DNA of 64,000 nt from Branchipolynoe longqiensis (GCA_030323885.1 CM059186.1:152122407-152186406), one strand, 5' to 3'. Positions 44,225-55,546 are shown, counted from the first letter of the stretch. Notes: generated by a model not told the origin, from the sequence alone. Numbers and translations are program-made.

Positions 44225-45190
44225 CAGGCTACACACTGAAGCACCATGAGCAGCTCATCCAGCTCGTCGAGTCCGGACTTGCCCGGGGAACCTGGCAGAA
44301 TAAAGCAACACATGTTAAGAAATATTTAGCATTCTTCACTCTCCATGATGTTTCCCCTTTTGCCGGCGTCAGTGTATGACCTCCTCTCATTCCTCCTGTG
44401 CCTCTCCAACCTCCTGAAATCTGGAGCTGTCATGAATTGTTATAGTTCAGTTATACTTTGGGTTACGGAAGACCTGGGCCCTCATTTTAACTTTGCTGCT
44501 CCAGAGATTGCTATAATGAAAAGGGCCATCATTAAATCCTCAAAGCACATCCCGATGCCCGCCCCTCCCCTGTCTATGCTGGGCACTGGAATAAGATTTT
44601 TACCCAACTTGCCAGACTTAAGCCGACCCCTTTTGTCGATATCGTAGCCCTCCTCTTAGCCTTTCTAAACTTAATGAGGCAAAGCAACCTCCTTCCACGT
44701 GACACCCATGATGCTGGTCCCCATGTACTTTGGTTCAGTGATGTTTTCCTTAAAAAGGAAGAGCTAATAGTAACCCTCCGCTCCCCCAAAACCCACCTAG
44801 CCTCCGCCCTGCCTCTTTTGTATCCCCTTCCTGCTATCCCTAATTCCCACTGCTGCCCGGTCCAAGCCTGGAGTAATTATAGTAAGACCGTCAACCTCCT
44901 ACCCTCTGACCCAGCCCTCTAGCTCCCCTGTGGTGTTCCCTCACTGCCCGAGCCTTCCTACGCACACTCCGAACTGCTGCCGTGGCGGCCACCAGGTCAC
45001 TGAAACCTCTTACCCTCCACAGCCTCCAGAGGGGTGCTGTGCAAGCCTGTCACCAGGTGCATCTTCCCTTGTTTGGGATAATGGCCGTTGGCACTTGGAA
45101 ATCTGCTGCCATAACAGCCTACCTGGCCCGAACTGTCGGGGACGCTGCATGCGTGGCGCTCACTCACCTTTTGGCTTGCGTGCCGACTAG
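44225..45190 (+). pseudogene. Tyrosine recombinase of the Ngaro-like element
   Basis: LKHHEQLIQLVESGLARGTW and THVKKYLAFFTLHDVSPF start the core-binding domain (44238-44360). A stop after 44640 and a shift lead to LLLAFLNLMRQSNLLPRD (first catalytic Arg). Another leads to LTLHSLQRGAVQACHQ (HxxR box, ~45000) and GTWKSAAITAYLARTV with the expected Tyr (~45100). Catalytic residues are largely kept but the frame is broken at least twice. Confidence 0.75.
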
Positions 45191-45461
45191 ATGACACCTG
45201 GCCTACAATTAACACCCTGAACTGAGAATGATCATGTCGACTACCATATTACTGATTATCGGGTCACTCTCACCCACGAGCCACAAGAGAACTGCTGGCC
45301 TTTCCCAGGTCCTGACTTTATTTTATTAAATAAATATACCTTAAATAAATATACTTTAAACATTATACCTGCCTTGTCTCTTTGTCCGAGTGTAGGGAAT
45401 TACGCATGTTGGCCGAGGCTAACATCAATAATTTGCTCACGAGGCAAAGGCTATTTTCGCA

Positions 45462-46812
45462 GAATTAACCCATCAAATCAGCATTTCCATGCCCCACAAA
45501 AAACGGCGTGCTGACATCACAGCACAAATTTAGCATGACAAGCAAGCACAGCAGATTTTCAAGTGTCTGCATGTGAAAAACAATACTTGCCTATCAACAA
45601 CAGTAATGATGAGAATAGATGTCTGGTCAGCAGCATGAGGGATACTGAAGTTGCTTGCTTCCTTGGGGGGGGGTGGTTTGTAACCTTACGACGGTTACTG
45701 GTTGCAGAACTGCAACATTTATAGAGAGGCTCCGATAAATCGGCCCAATCTTTGGTTGAAGATTAATCTTCAATAGGGAGTGTTTTAGAAGCTGGGGACA
45801 TCTTTACAACATTGTAATGGCGAAGTGTTGAGGCGGCCCCGAATCTCTTCGGTGCGGCGGTAATTGAGCACTTGTATCCAGTCGACAGCAGCAAGGGTTT
45901 TGAGGAAGGGCGGGTAAAGATGGGTGCAGCGGCGGTTCCAGCAACGAGAACAAAGCGAGAGAAAACGTAAAGGTACATGGCCCCACCCAAGCACACAACT
46001 CCCCTGGTCAGGATGAGGAGTATACCTGGGAGAGAAAAAGAAGGGTAGAGTCTAGGAAAGAAATGAGGAGAGTTGAGTCAAAGGACCGTGTCTATTTGCT
46101 CTATGGTGACCAGCCGGTGAGCCAAAGACACGGACAGAGTAAGAGTAGAAGGTGAAATGCCGGCGGGCTCCCCCTCCTGGAACTCTTTTCAGACATATCA
46201 AGGAGGAGCAAGGCCAGCGGAGAGGAGATAAAGAGAGGTGTGGACGAAGTGCGGCCTGGATAGCAAGTGAAGTTGGTTGTGGAAGGCCAGCCTTATATAC
46301 ATCAAGTAGGGGTGGTCTGCGCCATGGTGTCCGCAGATGAGCAGCGCTGAGGTGTGAATGCCAAGTGGCATGAGCAGAGGTGAGAGTGTCAGCAAAAGTG
46401 TTATAACTCAAATGGCACCACATACAAGCAAATCGCCTGGCATACACACAGATAACATGTTTAAGAACCATATTATATCAATTTTATATGTGGGACATTT
46501 ACCGATTTGCGTGGACGAGCTTACAAAGTTGTGTGATTTTTTAGTTCTTTTCTCAGCTGAACTGTCGCATATTTCTTTCAGGAAAATGACCTACCAGAAT
46601 CTCCATATCTTAAACATTCAAATTACCATTTAATATTTGTACACCTCATGCATAAAAAACATGATGAAAACAATGATTTATAAGGGGTGTTTGCGCATTG
46701 CGATGCTGTGCGCGGTCAACTTTTTCCTATGGAGTGAGGCATGAGGACCCACACGCTGATTTGCAAGTCTCTATCATTGTCTGAGATAAATATCTGAAGT
46801 GATTATTTGTAC
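45462..46812. other. Unassigned stretch, possible remnant of another element
   Basis: 45462-45560 repeats the target sequence found before the Ngaro-like element. 45690-46400 is GC-richer, with TTGAAGATTAATCTTCAA (an 18-bp palindrome at ~45756). Open frames there overlap on both strands without recognisable motifs. I cannot assign it. Confidence 0.4.
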
Positions 46813-47050
46813 GGGACCGTATGAATAGCCAGAACGCTTATTAGTATGGCACTCTTTCATACTTTATCATGTCGTATCCTGTTGTATCCCTGTCCTCTCA
46901 CCCGAGGTTATGGTTATGGTTGGGGTTAGGGTAATCGTTGGGGTTAGGGTGAGGGTTAGCTGCAAACACTGTTTCATCTTATGATTGTGTCAAAGCTAGT
47001 CACATGACTACCGCCATACTAATAAGCGCTCTGGCTATTCATATGGTGCC
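46813..47050. repeat. Palindromic MITE with telomere-like GGGTTAGGG repeats inside
   Basis: Ends ACCGTATGAATAGCCAGAAC and the inverse CTGGCTATTCATATGGT extend ~38 bp. The middle has GGTTATGGTTATGGTTGGGG and GGGTTAGGGTGAGGGTTAG (46913-46965). Non-coding. Confidence 0.8.
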
Positions 47051-47233
47051 ATATGAATAGGCACTGCCATAAATATATTAAGCTAATCATATGGATCTAC
47101 CTTACTAATAATGGTAAATCTAAGTAAGTTACTTGAACTTGAAATAACTGATTTAAAATTGCTAATGTTTGATCAAATGTAGGTGAGTGTTTTCGTTTTG
47201 AAAATATTGCTTCATTGGCTCACAAAACTTTAA

Positions 47234-47560
47234 ACGTGCATAGTCCGATGGTTTTGAATTTCTGTCATTTTCTGAGATGTATATATTACGTTGATCGTTA
47301 TAATCTACATTACTTTAGTTTGAAGTAACCTTTACTTTAAATGGCTGACTTTTGAGATATTTGAAGTGCAAACATACCAAATTAATTTTCGCAAGCACAC
47401 CAAAACTAAGACATCATAGGCTTCTGCAGTAACAGCATTCCCTTCTATGTGGCAACACATGTTTAATAAGTGCACCATTATCTAAGTCAGATAGGTACAA
47501 TCAAATCAAGATAATTGTTTTGCTTTTGAAAATTTGATGTTGTCATCTGACTATTCAACT
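47234..47560 (+). repeat. TTAA-flanked MITE (family P), complete copy
   Basis: TTAA|ACGTGCATAGTCCGATG to CATCTGACTATTCAACT|TTGA. It lies ~100 bp before the acceptor of gene 2 exon 1. Internal blocks all recognisable. Confidence 0.85.
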
Positions 47561-47660
47561 TGAAGGTCATAGTAGCCTGATGCCCATTTGATTGTTGTAA
47601 TTAAATCCATAACTCTGGTTCTGATTATGGTACTATATATTCTGGTTTTCAATACAGACC

Positions 47661-47838
47661 ATGGCTGTGGCGCCCTACAACTGGGAGTCTCCCGGTCAGT
47701 ATGTACCCGGCACCCCGAGTCTGTCCTTTGTGCGCACCTGTAGGGCGAACACGGAGTCGCCGGCTGCAGTCGTCCCAGTGTGCTCCCCAAGTGTCCAGGA
47801 CCACGCCCACAGCACTGCAGCCAGCCCACACTGGCAAG
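47661..47838 (+). CDS. Host gene 2, first coding exon
   Basis: Acceptor TTTTCAATACAG|ACCATGG, donor GGCAAG|GTCGGT. It reads MAVAPYNWESPGQYVPGTPS and LSFVRTCRANTESPAAVVP, then a Ser/His/Pro-rich end (AHSTAASPHWQ). Exit phase 1. Three frames are partly open because of GC-rich composition; phase agreement with the next exons selects this one. Confidence 0.65.
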
Positions 47839-50800
47839 GTCGGTAGGCTAGAGACCAGAAGTAAAATAATCAAAGTTAACCTTGCATAGTATGGTGGCTT
47901 TGAGCTTGTGACATTAAAAAATCATTATAATCTACTCCAAAATCATTATAATCTACTCTACTTTAAAATATAAGCTACTATTTTTATTGTTCGCCAATAA
48001 TAAGTTTGATAGCAAGTGCTTTTGGCTTTCTCATTTTGGATCCATTGACCACATATCCAGTTTTGGCCGTATTTAGTGTTAACTTCTTCTCACTACATAC
48101 TGTGTATATCGTGGCCAATACCATGATTCTGACCAGCTCAAGTATTGTGAGAAATAGCTTTTATTCAACTCTGACATATACATAATATGTCAAACTTCAT
48201 ATGAACATAAATTCTGCTATTATTTGGAGTGATTTCTGCTATTATTTGGAAGGTTTTCACTTATGGTTTCCATTGTCACACTTTAGTGCCCAGTTTCAGA
48301 GAATGACGGATATATCAGTTTCCATGGTTGGCCAGTTGCTAATGCAACGTTGAACACATAATTTTGTTTTCATTATTTTTTCATAGCACATCAGCTGGGT
48401 ACCTCCCGGCAGGCACGGACACGCCAGCGTCTCGCACAATTCTTAAATCCAGTTTCACCCAAGACTCCCAAGGTGCAAGAAAATGGCCAGCCCCAGGAGC
48501 AAGGTATCTTGTTTTCACACTAACCACGTGGTTCTAGGGGAAATTATCATGTGTGAAGTGTTTAAATGTGTCCTTAATATTGACTAATCTCACTGTCAGA
48601 CCATTTTGATTCCAAAACGAGATTAGTTGCACAACTGATGCTTGCACAAGTTGCAGGGTCTTTTGGAATACATATAATAAGACAGCAATGCAGAGCCACG
48701 CACAGTGCGCCAGGCGGCCCTAGTGTGAATGAGTCCCTATAGTGTGGTCGCAACAATAGTAGTCTAGAATAGTTGCCTTTTTATATTCCCATACTATATT
48801 ATATAGATTGACCACTTGCAGGTGGGAGAAGATGCAACTTAGACCTGGTGCACTTATTGAAGTTGCATGGTCCGATAAAATATAATTTTGTCAAAATTAA
48901 AACTACTTACATTTGATCCTATATATCCAACTTAGATACTGGTGTATTAGCTAATGATTTGGGACAGCATATACAGAATAACTCGTGAATTTATAACCTC
49001 ACCCCTTTGGGCACTCACTTTGAAACACCCAGGGAGGCCATTAACCAATTAGGCCATTCTCGTGACCTCATTAGCCTCCCCTGACCAAGTCGGTCTACTG
49101 TGCGGGGCCATAGAGGGGAAGGGGAAATGAGGTGGATGTTGCCCCTCCCCTCCATGTTGGATATTCAATGCTGTTTGGTCAATTCTATAAATATAGTTAA
49201 TCAATTTGGGAAATTTAAATTTGTACATTTGTCAATTAAAATTGCATCTGACATCGGGACTATGTATGGTATGAGGGTGGATTAGACACATGGATCACAT
49301 AACAGTAAATAATAACAGAGCAATAATATGTGCATGAGAAATGCAAGCAGTACGCATATCCTTGGCGGTCTAAATGTATGTGAGGATGGGCATGGATATG
49401 TTTTGCGTGCATCCATTTGAAATTGTCAGTTACACTGTATATAAAAGGAAAAGGTTTTTTGGTTGAATGTAAAAAGGAGTGAACAACCATATGGTGTGAG
49501 ATATGTGCATTTGAAAGTTTTTGACTTTCAGATCTTTTGTATTAGCTAATGCAGCAGCTGTTCCATGCTGGCCACATCAGCCGGGCCTGAGCATTAATAG
49601 TTTGATGTGATCCGCCGCAAATACACAGGTTTCCGTGTTTAATGCTATGATGGCAGCAACTGTTCTGGTCATGCGTTATCATTTGGATGGAATCCATCGC
49701 AAATGCGCTGGGTTCTGGGCTTAACACTATGACGGCAGCAGCCATTCCGCAATGTATACGCTGGCGGATGGCTCAGGATCACAGAGCGTGCAGTTCATCA
49801 TAGGTAAGTGTAGAAACTGATATGGTGTTACAACCCCAGGCCGTCCTCTGGCGCAAACGCTGTGGAACGGCACATTTGCGATGGATCTCATCCAAACGAT
49901 AATACATCGGCACAACCAGAATGGCTGCTGCAATCATAGCATTAAACCTAGAAACCTGTGCAATTGTGGTGGGTCTTATCAAACCATTAATGCTCAGGCC
50001 CGGCTGAATCCTAGACTGTGCAGTTTGATGGCTGGTTGCATAGTTTGATATTTTGAAATGTCTGCCATTGGGATGATGTCAACCATATACCGATATATAC
50101 GTGATGTTGGATAATCGATGCTAACTGGTCAATTCGATAGATATAAATCAAATTAACCTTTCTACAAAATAATATCTGGTTAAAAACCCTAGTGCCACGG
50201 GCCTATGACACCGATCTGTTTCCAGAATGTTCAGAACCAAAACAGAAATACCTACCTACAGCCCTGTCAGGTTCCAGGATTAGTAGGTCATTTCACATCA
50301 CATGATCACTGGCAGATGACCCATCTGGGTCATAGCCACAGGACTTTTGGCAAGCTTGTCTAAATTATTTTGGGTTCTTTCAGCTCAAATTGCTCCAAAA
50401 CTAGCCATTTTTCATCAGTTACTCAGGACTAATGAATATTAGGATATAATGGTCAACTTGAGCTATTTATCTCAAATATAACTAACAAATTCAAATGCCA
50501 TCGGACCATGCAACTTTAAGCATTTGTTGCTGCATAGAAGGGCATAATAAGTCAATTAATAGAAACCGTTAGTACTGAAGCCTATGGTGTCAGAGCTTTG
50601 GCGTGCTTGCCAAAATTATTTTGGCATGTTTTTATGTCAAATATCTCCAAACTTAGCCATTTAAAATTAAAGTTACTTGAAACTAAAGTAAAGTAGATTA
50701 TAACGATTAGTATAATATATTTATCTCAGAAATAGCAAAAACTCAAAAGCATCGGACTATGCAACTTTAACCTTCACATGTTATCGCACACTTCCAAGTC

Positions 50801-51338
50801 CCATAGATACAAGCTCTGAGCGAGTGGAGTATCATGCCCCGTGCAGGGAGGTCAGAGTGGTGCATGCCGAGACCCCTACCCCTGCCCACAATCACCACCA
50901 TCACCACCTCGCAGCAGGGGGGGGGGGGGGGGGCATTATATAGTTTATTACATGCGATAAAGGGTTTTGTGTGTATATTACCGTAGTTTCTTTGTGATGT
51001 TTTAGATATCAGTAGGCCTACAGTTTGAAATCTCACAGTTGAATCTCACTAACCCCGACAGTTCTGTCCACCCAGAGCAGGTGGTGCCGTGTATAAGCCC
51101 GGTGGGCGCGAGCCCGGCCCCACAGGTCAGCCCGGCCAAGCCGACCTCGGCTGTGTACCGCGGGGTCAGCTCGCCGGGCCTGTCGGAGTGTGTGCCCGGG
51201 TCCAGCTGCAGACCCACCACCAGGGGGCAGCTGCAGCAGGCGCGTCTCGTCATCAATCCCAGGGGCGGCAGCGCTAACCAGCCCCCGCAGCAGTCGCCCA
51301 AACTGGACCTCTTCGTGGATGAGGATATCTTCGCTTAG
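47661..51338 (+). CDS. Host gene 2: 206-residue Ser/Pro-rich protein with D-box- and ABBA-like motifs (overview)
   Basis: Three exons, 47661-47838, 48387-48503 and 51013-51338, join in phase 1 twice and give one open frame of 206 codons ending in TAG (51336-51338). The start codon is in AGACCATGG, a strong context, 3 bases after an acceptor AG, so a 5' non-coding exon probably lies upstream. All three exons are much richer in GC than the introns. Visible features: SPKTPK, SPAKPT and QSPKLD (possible CDK sites), RQRLAQFLN (D-box pattern RxxLxxxxN, 48422-48448) and LDLFVDED (ABBA-like pattern, 51303-51326) just before the C-terminus (IFA). No folded domain is evident. Such a set is typical of proteins handled by the anaphase-promoting complex; that role is inference. 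Not homologous to any protein I can name. Confidence 0.68.
48387..48503 (+). CDS. Host gene 2, second coding exon
   Basis: Acceptor TTATTTTTTCATAG|CACA has a strong pyrimidine tract; donor GAGCAAG|GTATCT. In phase 1: AHQLGTSRQARTRQRLAQFL, NPVSPKTPKVQENGQPQEQ. It carries the D-box-like element and paired S/T-P sites. Confidence 0.7.
48861..50515 (+). mobile_element. TTAA-flanked element family Q, full copy 1 (1655 bp)
   Basis: TTGA|AGTTGCATGGTCCGATA on the left, CATCGGACCATGCAACT|TTAA on the right. Inside: a CATATGGTGTGAGATATGTG block, then head-to-head ~100-bp monomers (49560-50020; GGATCC-like core, CGCAAATGCG, GCATTAATG, TGATGGCAGCA) and a right arm with CTACCTACAGCCCT. It inserted into a P element: P-type sequence (GGTGCACTTA) lies left of 48857 and the rest of that P continues at 50516. 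No gene is seen, so it is non-autonomous. Lies in the second intron of gene 2. Confidence 0.85.
50516..50766 (-). repeat. Right part of the family P element split by Q copy 1
   Basis: After TTAA (50516-50519) it continues GCATTTGTTGCTGCATAG and the full right half of the P body, ending CATCGGACTATGCAACT|TTAA. The left part is reduced to ~25 bp at 48832-48856. Confidence 0.85.
50917..50933. repeat. G17 homopolymer
   Basis: A run of 17 G follows CACCACCTCGCAGCA, ~80 bp upstream of the last exon of gene 2. Length is uncertain because such runs are error-prone in sequencing. Confidence 0.8.
51013..51338 (+). CDS. Host gene 2, last exon
   Basis: Acceptor ATGTTTTAGATATCAG|TAGG, chosen because phase 1 entry gives the long frame VGLQFEISQLNLTNPDSSVH, PEQVVPCISPVGASPAPQV, then PKLDLFVDEDIFA and TAG. 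The exon is GC-rich, Pro/Ser-rich and probably disordered. The C-terminal 12 residues are acidic and hydrophobic, like a docking peptide. Confidence 0.72.
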
Positions 51339-51571
51339 CAAATTCTTTAGCAAGTTCTGTCGGATTCTTAACGGTGGTCCGTTCAGGGCCTGGAAAGTCT
51401 TGAAAAGTCTTTGAACTTCATTTGTGCCATTTCAAGGCCGTGAAAGGTCGTTAATTTAACCTATTTTGGGTAGTTAGTCTTGAAAAGCCTTGAATTCCAT
51501 TAAACTGTCCACACTGCTCTAAATTAGTCTCGAATTTGCATTTGCCAATGTTGTTGTTTTCCTGAAATTCA

Positions 51572-51577
51572 AATAAA
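51572..51577 (+). promoter_or_regulatory. Polyadenylation signal of gene 2
   Basis: AATAAA 234 bases after the stop codon, in a 3' UTR where CTTGAAAAG/CTTGAATTCC words recur several times (51397-51640). The UTR repeats are short and imperfect. Confidence 0.5.
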
Positions 51578-51938
51578 AATAGTCTTGAATTCCTATCAAA
51601 AACTATGAAAAGCCTTGAAATAGCCTTGAATTCCATATCTTCACATGCGTACGGATCCTGTAATGGCCAAGTGGTAACCATTCAAGATACTCTAACGATA
51701 TATATGAACTTCTCTGAGATAATACACCTATATTGCTTTGTGGTCACTTATTATTATCTTTAAATATATAAATATAAAGAATTCTGAAGATATATGAATA
51801 CATTAATTTGTATATTATTATGGTATATGTATACTGATTAATGTTATCTAAGCCTAAAGATTGTCTTTTTTACCACTGTAACACAGAGCATATTCAAATG
51901 ATTCAGAAACTAAAATCTAAGCTTGTTGTTGGTATTAA

Positions 51939-53616
51939 AGTTGCATGGTCCGATGAAATATAATTTTGTCAAAATTAAAACTGCTTACATTTGATCCTAT
52001 ATATCCAACTTAGATACTGGTGTATTAGCTAATGATTTGGGACAGCGTATACAGAATAACCCGTGAATTTATAACCTCACCCCTTTGGACACTCACTTTG
52101 AAACACCCATTATGCAAGGAGACCATTAACCAATCGGGCCAATCTCGTGACCTCATTAGCCTCCCCCAACCAAGTAGGCCTACTGTGCATGGCCATAGAG
52201 GGACTATGTATGGTATGAGGGAGGAAACATGGCTAACAAATTCAAATGCCAATCTGAGCCACCAGATTGGCATTTGAGTAACAGAGTAATAATACGTACA
52301 TGAGACATGCAAATTCATTAGATAGCAATGCCAAATGTTAAAGGGAATCAGTATACCTGTCCGGGAAAACAAACAAACTCGGAATAGTTCTAATTTGTGC
52401 CACATAAATAGTGTCTACGCATACTGTATGTGAGCAGTGCACATATCCTTGGCAGTCTAAATGTATGTGAGGATGCGCACGCATGTGTTTTGCGGGCATC
52501 TGTTTGAAATTTGGTTGTGCCTATACGTTATCATTTAGATGGGATCCATCGCAAATGCGCTGGGTTCTGCGCTTCATGCTATGCTGGCAGCAGCCATATT
52601 CTATGATCCAGCCGGACATGAGCATTAATGGCTTGACAGAATCCGGCGCAAATGCACAGATTTCCAGGTTTAATGCTATGATGGCAGCAACTGTTCTGGT
52701 CATGCATTATCGTTTGGACGGGATCCATCACAAATACGCTGGGTTCTGGGCTTACCGCTATGGCAGCAGCCATTCTGCATCATATGCGCCGGCGGACAGC
52801 TCGGGATTGCAGAGCATGCAGTTCGTCATAGGCGAGTGTAGAAAGTGATATGCTTGACCGTCCTCCAATGCATACGCTGTGGAACGGCGCATTTGCGATG
52901 GATCCCGTCCGAGCGATAATACATAGGCACAACCAGAACGGCTGCTGCAATCATAGCATTAAACCGAGAAACCTGCGCAATAGCGGCAGATCCTGTCAAA
53001 CCATTAATGCTCAGGCCCGGCTGAATCATAGAATGTGCAGTTTGTCATAGGTGAGTGTAGAAACTGATATTGTTCTACTACCCTGGGCCATCCTCCAGCG
53101 CATACACTGTGGAACGGCTGCTTCCATCAAAGCGTTAAGCCAAGAACCCGTCGCATTTGCAACGGATCCCGTCCAAACGATAACCCATAGGCACTTCCAG
53201 AACAGCTGCTGCCATCATAGCATTAAACCCGGAAACCTGGGTATTTGCGGTGGATCAAATTAACCTTTCTACAAAATAATATTTTGATAAAAACCCTAGT
53301 GCCACGGGCCTATGGCACCAATCCGTTCCCAGAATGTTGACACCCCAAACAGAAATACCTACCTACAGCCCTCTCAGGTAGATGGTCATCTCACGACACA
53401 TGGTCATCCCGCGAGATGACCATCTGGGTCATAGCCACAGGACTTTTGGCAAGCTTGTTGAAATTATTTTGGGTTCTTTCAGCTCAAATTGCTCCAAAAC
53501 TAGCTATTTTTCAACAAAGTTACTCGGGACTAATGAGTAGTAGGATATAATGGTCAACCTGAGCTATTTATCTCAAATATAACTAATAAATTCAAACACG
53601 ATCGGACCATGCAACT
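51939..53616 (+). mobile_element. TTAA-flanked element family Q, full copy 2 (1678 bp)
   Basis: Exact TTAA on both sides (51935-51938, 53617-53620), ends AGTTGCATGGTCCGATG and GATCGGACCATGCAACT. Left and right arms match copy 1. The monomer array is longer (52510-53257), with units in plus orientation to ~52800, then inverted units twice. No coding capacity is convincing. Confidence 0.9.
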
Positions 53617-53620
53617 TTAA

Positions 53621-54145
53621 TCAGAATATGCACGTTTTCAGTGTCGAGGCACTGGTTTTCCGTATTTTTTTGTTTTCTTTTACATGTTTGTGTTTAAACA
53701 TTGTTTTATTTGCCATCACAATAAATCAATCACACTCAGTTTTATTTTCATTGCTAAGCAAAGTTGATCCTTTTTTTTAATCACCAGGTATGCTTGTAGA
53801 ATTGCACGAGCTATACATGTGAAACTGGTTTTCATTCGTGTAATGTAGAACTATCACATTTATTCATCACACAATATTGAAATAGTTCATCTGCGTACTA
53901 ATGCTTTCTTTTATCATGGCCATAACAAGCTGCAAAGGTGCCGAATATGGACATGTGTTATGTCAATTTACTTAACCAGGTGCCAGATATCCAATTCGAT
54001 AATTGTCATAAATTTCACCCTCACGATTTTCTCTACAATATATATATACACATAATGTCATATCTATTCATGATTTATATATCTTATTAAACAGTGTATG
54101 CGTTTTGAAGATACATCTTTGTCTTGTTATATATATATATAGTGC
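53621..54145. other. Intergenic AT-rich sequence
   Basis: T-rich stretches and (TATA)n at ~54129-54140. Nothing recognised. Confidence 0.45.
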
Positions 54146-54208
54146 ATAATTTTCAATCGCGGACAATTGGTCTTCCTCATTCTACTCCTTGCCCTATCCT
54201 AGTAATGC
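54146..54208 (-). repeat. SINE-B tail fragment
   Basis: ATTTTCAATCGCGGACAATT, GGTCTTCCTCATTCTACTCC and TTGCCCTATCCTAGTAATGC in minus orientation, the B-type 3' tail without head. Confidence 0.75.
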
Positions 54209-54212
54209 TGAC

Positions 54213-54290
54213 TGGACGCGGTGGCCGAATCGGTAGAGCGCAGGCTTGTCGTGCGGAAGGTCGAGAGTTTGAAACCCGACCAAATCAAAC
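54213..54290 (+). repeat. tRNA-like sequence, probably a SINE head
   Basis: GACGCGGTGGCCGAATCGG, GAGCGCAGGCTTGTCGTGC and AGTTTGAAACCC have A- and B-box order and tRNA spacing, but stems are imperfect and the B box is degenerate. A functional tRNA gene is unlikely. Confidence 0.5.
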
Positions 54291-54295
54291 CTTTG

Positions 54296-55072
54296 TTTAA
54301 TGTTTAATGCTTCAAAATGCAAAGTGATGCATTTAGAGGGCAAAAACAGCAAGCACATCTATGTAATGAACGATGGTGTGAATAATGTTCCGCTCTCTGA
54401 AACAATGATAGAAAAGGACTTGGGTTTCAAGGTGGACAACAAACTAACATTCAGCGACTACATCCAGGAAGCCGCCAACAGAGCTAATGGAATACTGGCC
54501 ATCATTCGAAGATCGTACACATACCTAGACAAGGATGTTGTGTGCAGACTACACATCCCTTGCACGTTCACTTTTGGAATATGGAAATTTTGTGTGGTCA
54601 CCACTCTACAGGAAGGATGCTGAGTCAATTGAGAAGATCCAAAGAAGGGCAACGAAGCTTGTACATGGATTCGATGAAATACCCTATGAACAAAGTATGC
54701 ATCATTTGAAGATCCCAGGCATGTACTACAGATGGGCCCGGGGGGATATGATTGCAGTATTCAAATATCTACATGGTATCTAACTCCAACACCAGGACCA
54801 GAGGACACTCCCTGAAGCTGAGGAAGCGGTACTCCAGACTGGACCTGCGACACAACTTTTTCGGCTTTCGGGTGGTTGACCTGTGGAATGACTTGCCGGA
54901 GAGTGTCATAGCAGTAGAGTCGGTGAACTGTTCCAAGTCCCGACTGGATGCATACTGGTCAAGCATTGGAGCCAGTGACAGTTGCTACAATCCACCACAT
55001 CTGAAGAATTGTCTCCATTTCTATTAATTAAGAGCGGCTAACAGGTCCAAGGCCTATTATAGCTGTATCCTA
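54296..55072 (+). pseudogene. 3' end of a CR1/L2-like LINE
   Basis: Only the C-terminal RT part is left: FNASKCKVMHLEGKNSKHIY, EKDLGFKVDNKLTFSDYIQE, RSYTYLDKDVVCRL, then after a frame shift SLLEYGNFVWSPLYRKDAES and IEKIQRRATKLVHGFDEIPY. RWARGDMIAVFKYLHGI follows (a stop and frame change near 54780), then RTRGHSLKLRKRYSRLDLRH and FFGFRVVDLWNDLPESVIA. The thumb and C-terminal signature are typical of CR1/L2-type LINEs, and 5' truncation is usual for them. Confidence 0.85.
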
Positions 55073-55099
55073 TTGATTGAAACCAATAACTTACAACAT

Positions 55100-55300
55100 T
55101 GATACTTGTTGCTACCTAGCCTGGAGCTCAGCATTACTAGGATGAGACAAGAACTGGTTAGCTCAGTATCAGGATAATGCTGGCGACCAAGTCGCTCAAA
55201 GGGGAAGCATTAGGTATAAATGCCATGCGTGCGCACTGTCCCAAATCAGCACCTGTCCTGATATGACCTTAGATGTTGTCAGGACATAAAACCCCAACAA
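55100..55300 (+). repeat. SINE-A fragment (core and tail)
   Basis: ACTTGTTGCTACCTAGCCTG, GCATTACTAGGATGAGACA, GCGTGCGCACTGTC and CCTGATATGACCTTAGATG in plus orientation, ending near ACATAAAACCCCAACAAA. The head is missing. Confidence 0.8.
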
Positions 55301-55546
55301 ATAGTGCGTTTACCGATTCGGTCAATGTAAAGTGGGTCGGTTCAAAGTGTTTTAGGTAGTTATCACCTACTCAGTTATTTTTAACATTCGATGTCTTGTG
55401 TGTTGGGGCGAGGGGGGGGGGGTTCAGGTGCACGTATACCTGTGGACTACGGCACATGGGTAAGTAATTTACCTCTTGAGTTGTTTATCTGGGTGTTCAC
55501 TTGCAGATATGCAGTATTTGCCCATGTCAACTTGAGAGTCCATTAA

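Larger units (their letters stand above)
41060..45461 (+). mobile_element. Ngaro-like tyrosine-recombinase retrotransposon, decayed
   Basis: Plus-strand gag-like, RT/RNase H and tyrosine-recombinase regions are bounded by ~58-bp direct repeats: ACGCATGTTGGCTGAGGCTA to GGCAAAGGCTATTTTCGC at 41062-41121 and again at 45401-45461. Direct rather than inverted end repeats with a recombinase fit the Ngaro type of the DIRS order. The element is GC-richer than its surroundings. Its long AT-poor gag region gives spurious open frames on both strands. Confidence 0.82.

Noticed and set aside
46913..46970. Telomere or internal telomeric block
   Set aside because: The GGGTTA units are few and degenerate and sit inside a palindromic MITE; there is no chromosome end here.
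49542..53263. Open frames such as those reading MAAAV...ALSPEPSAFA across the Q monomers
   Set aside because: They are open on both strands and in several frames because the monomer lacks stops. They change frame between monomers and have no start or splice support, so they are not proteins.
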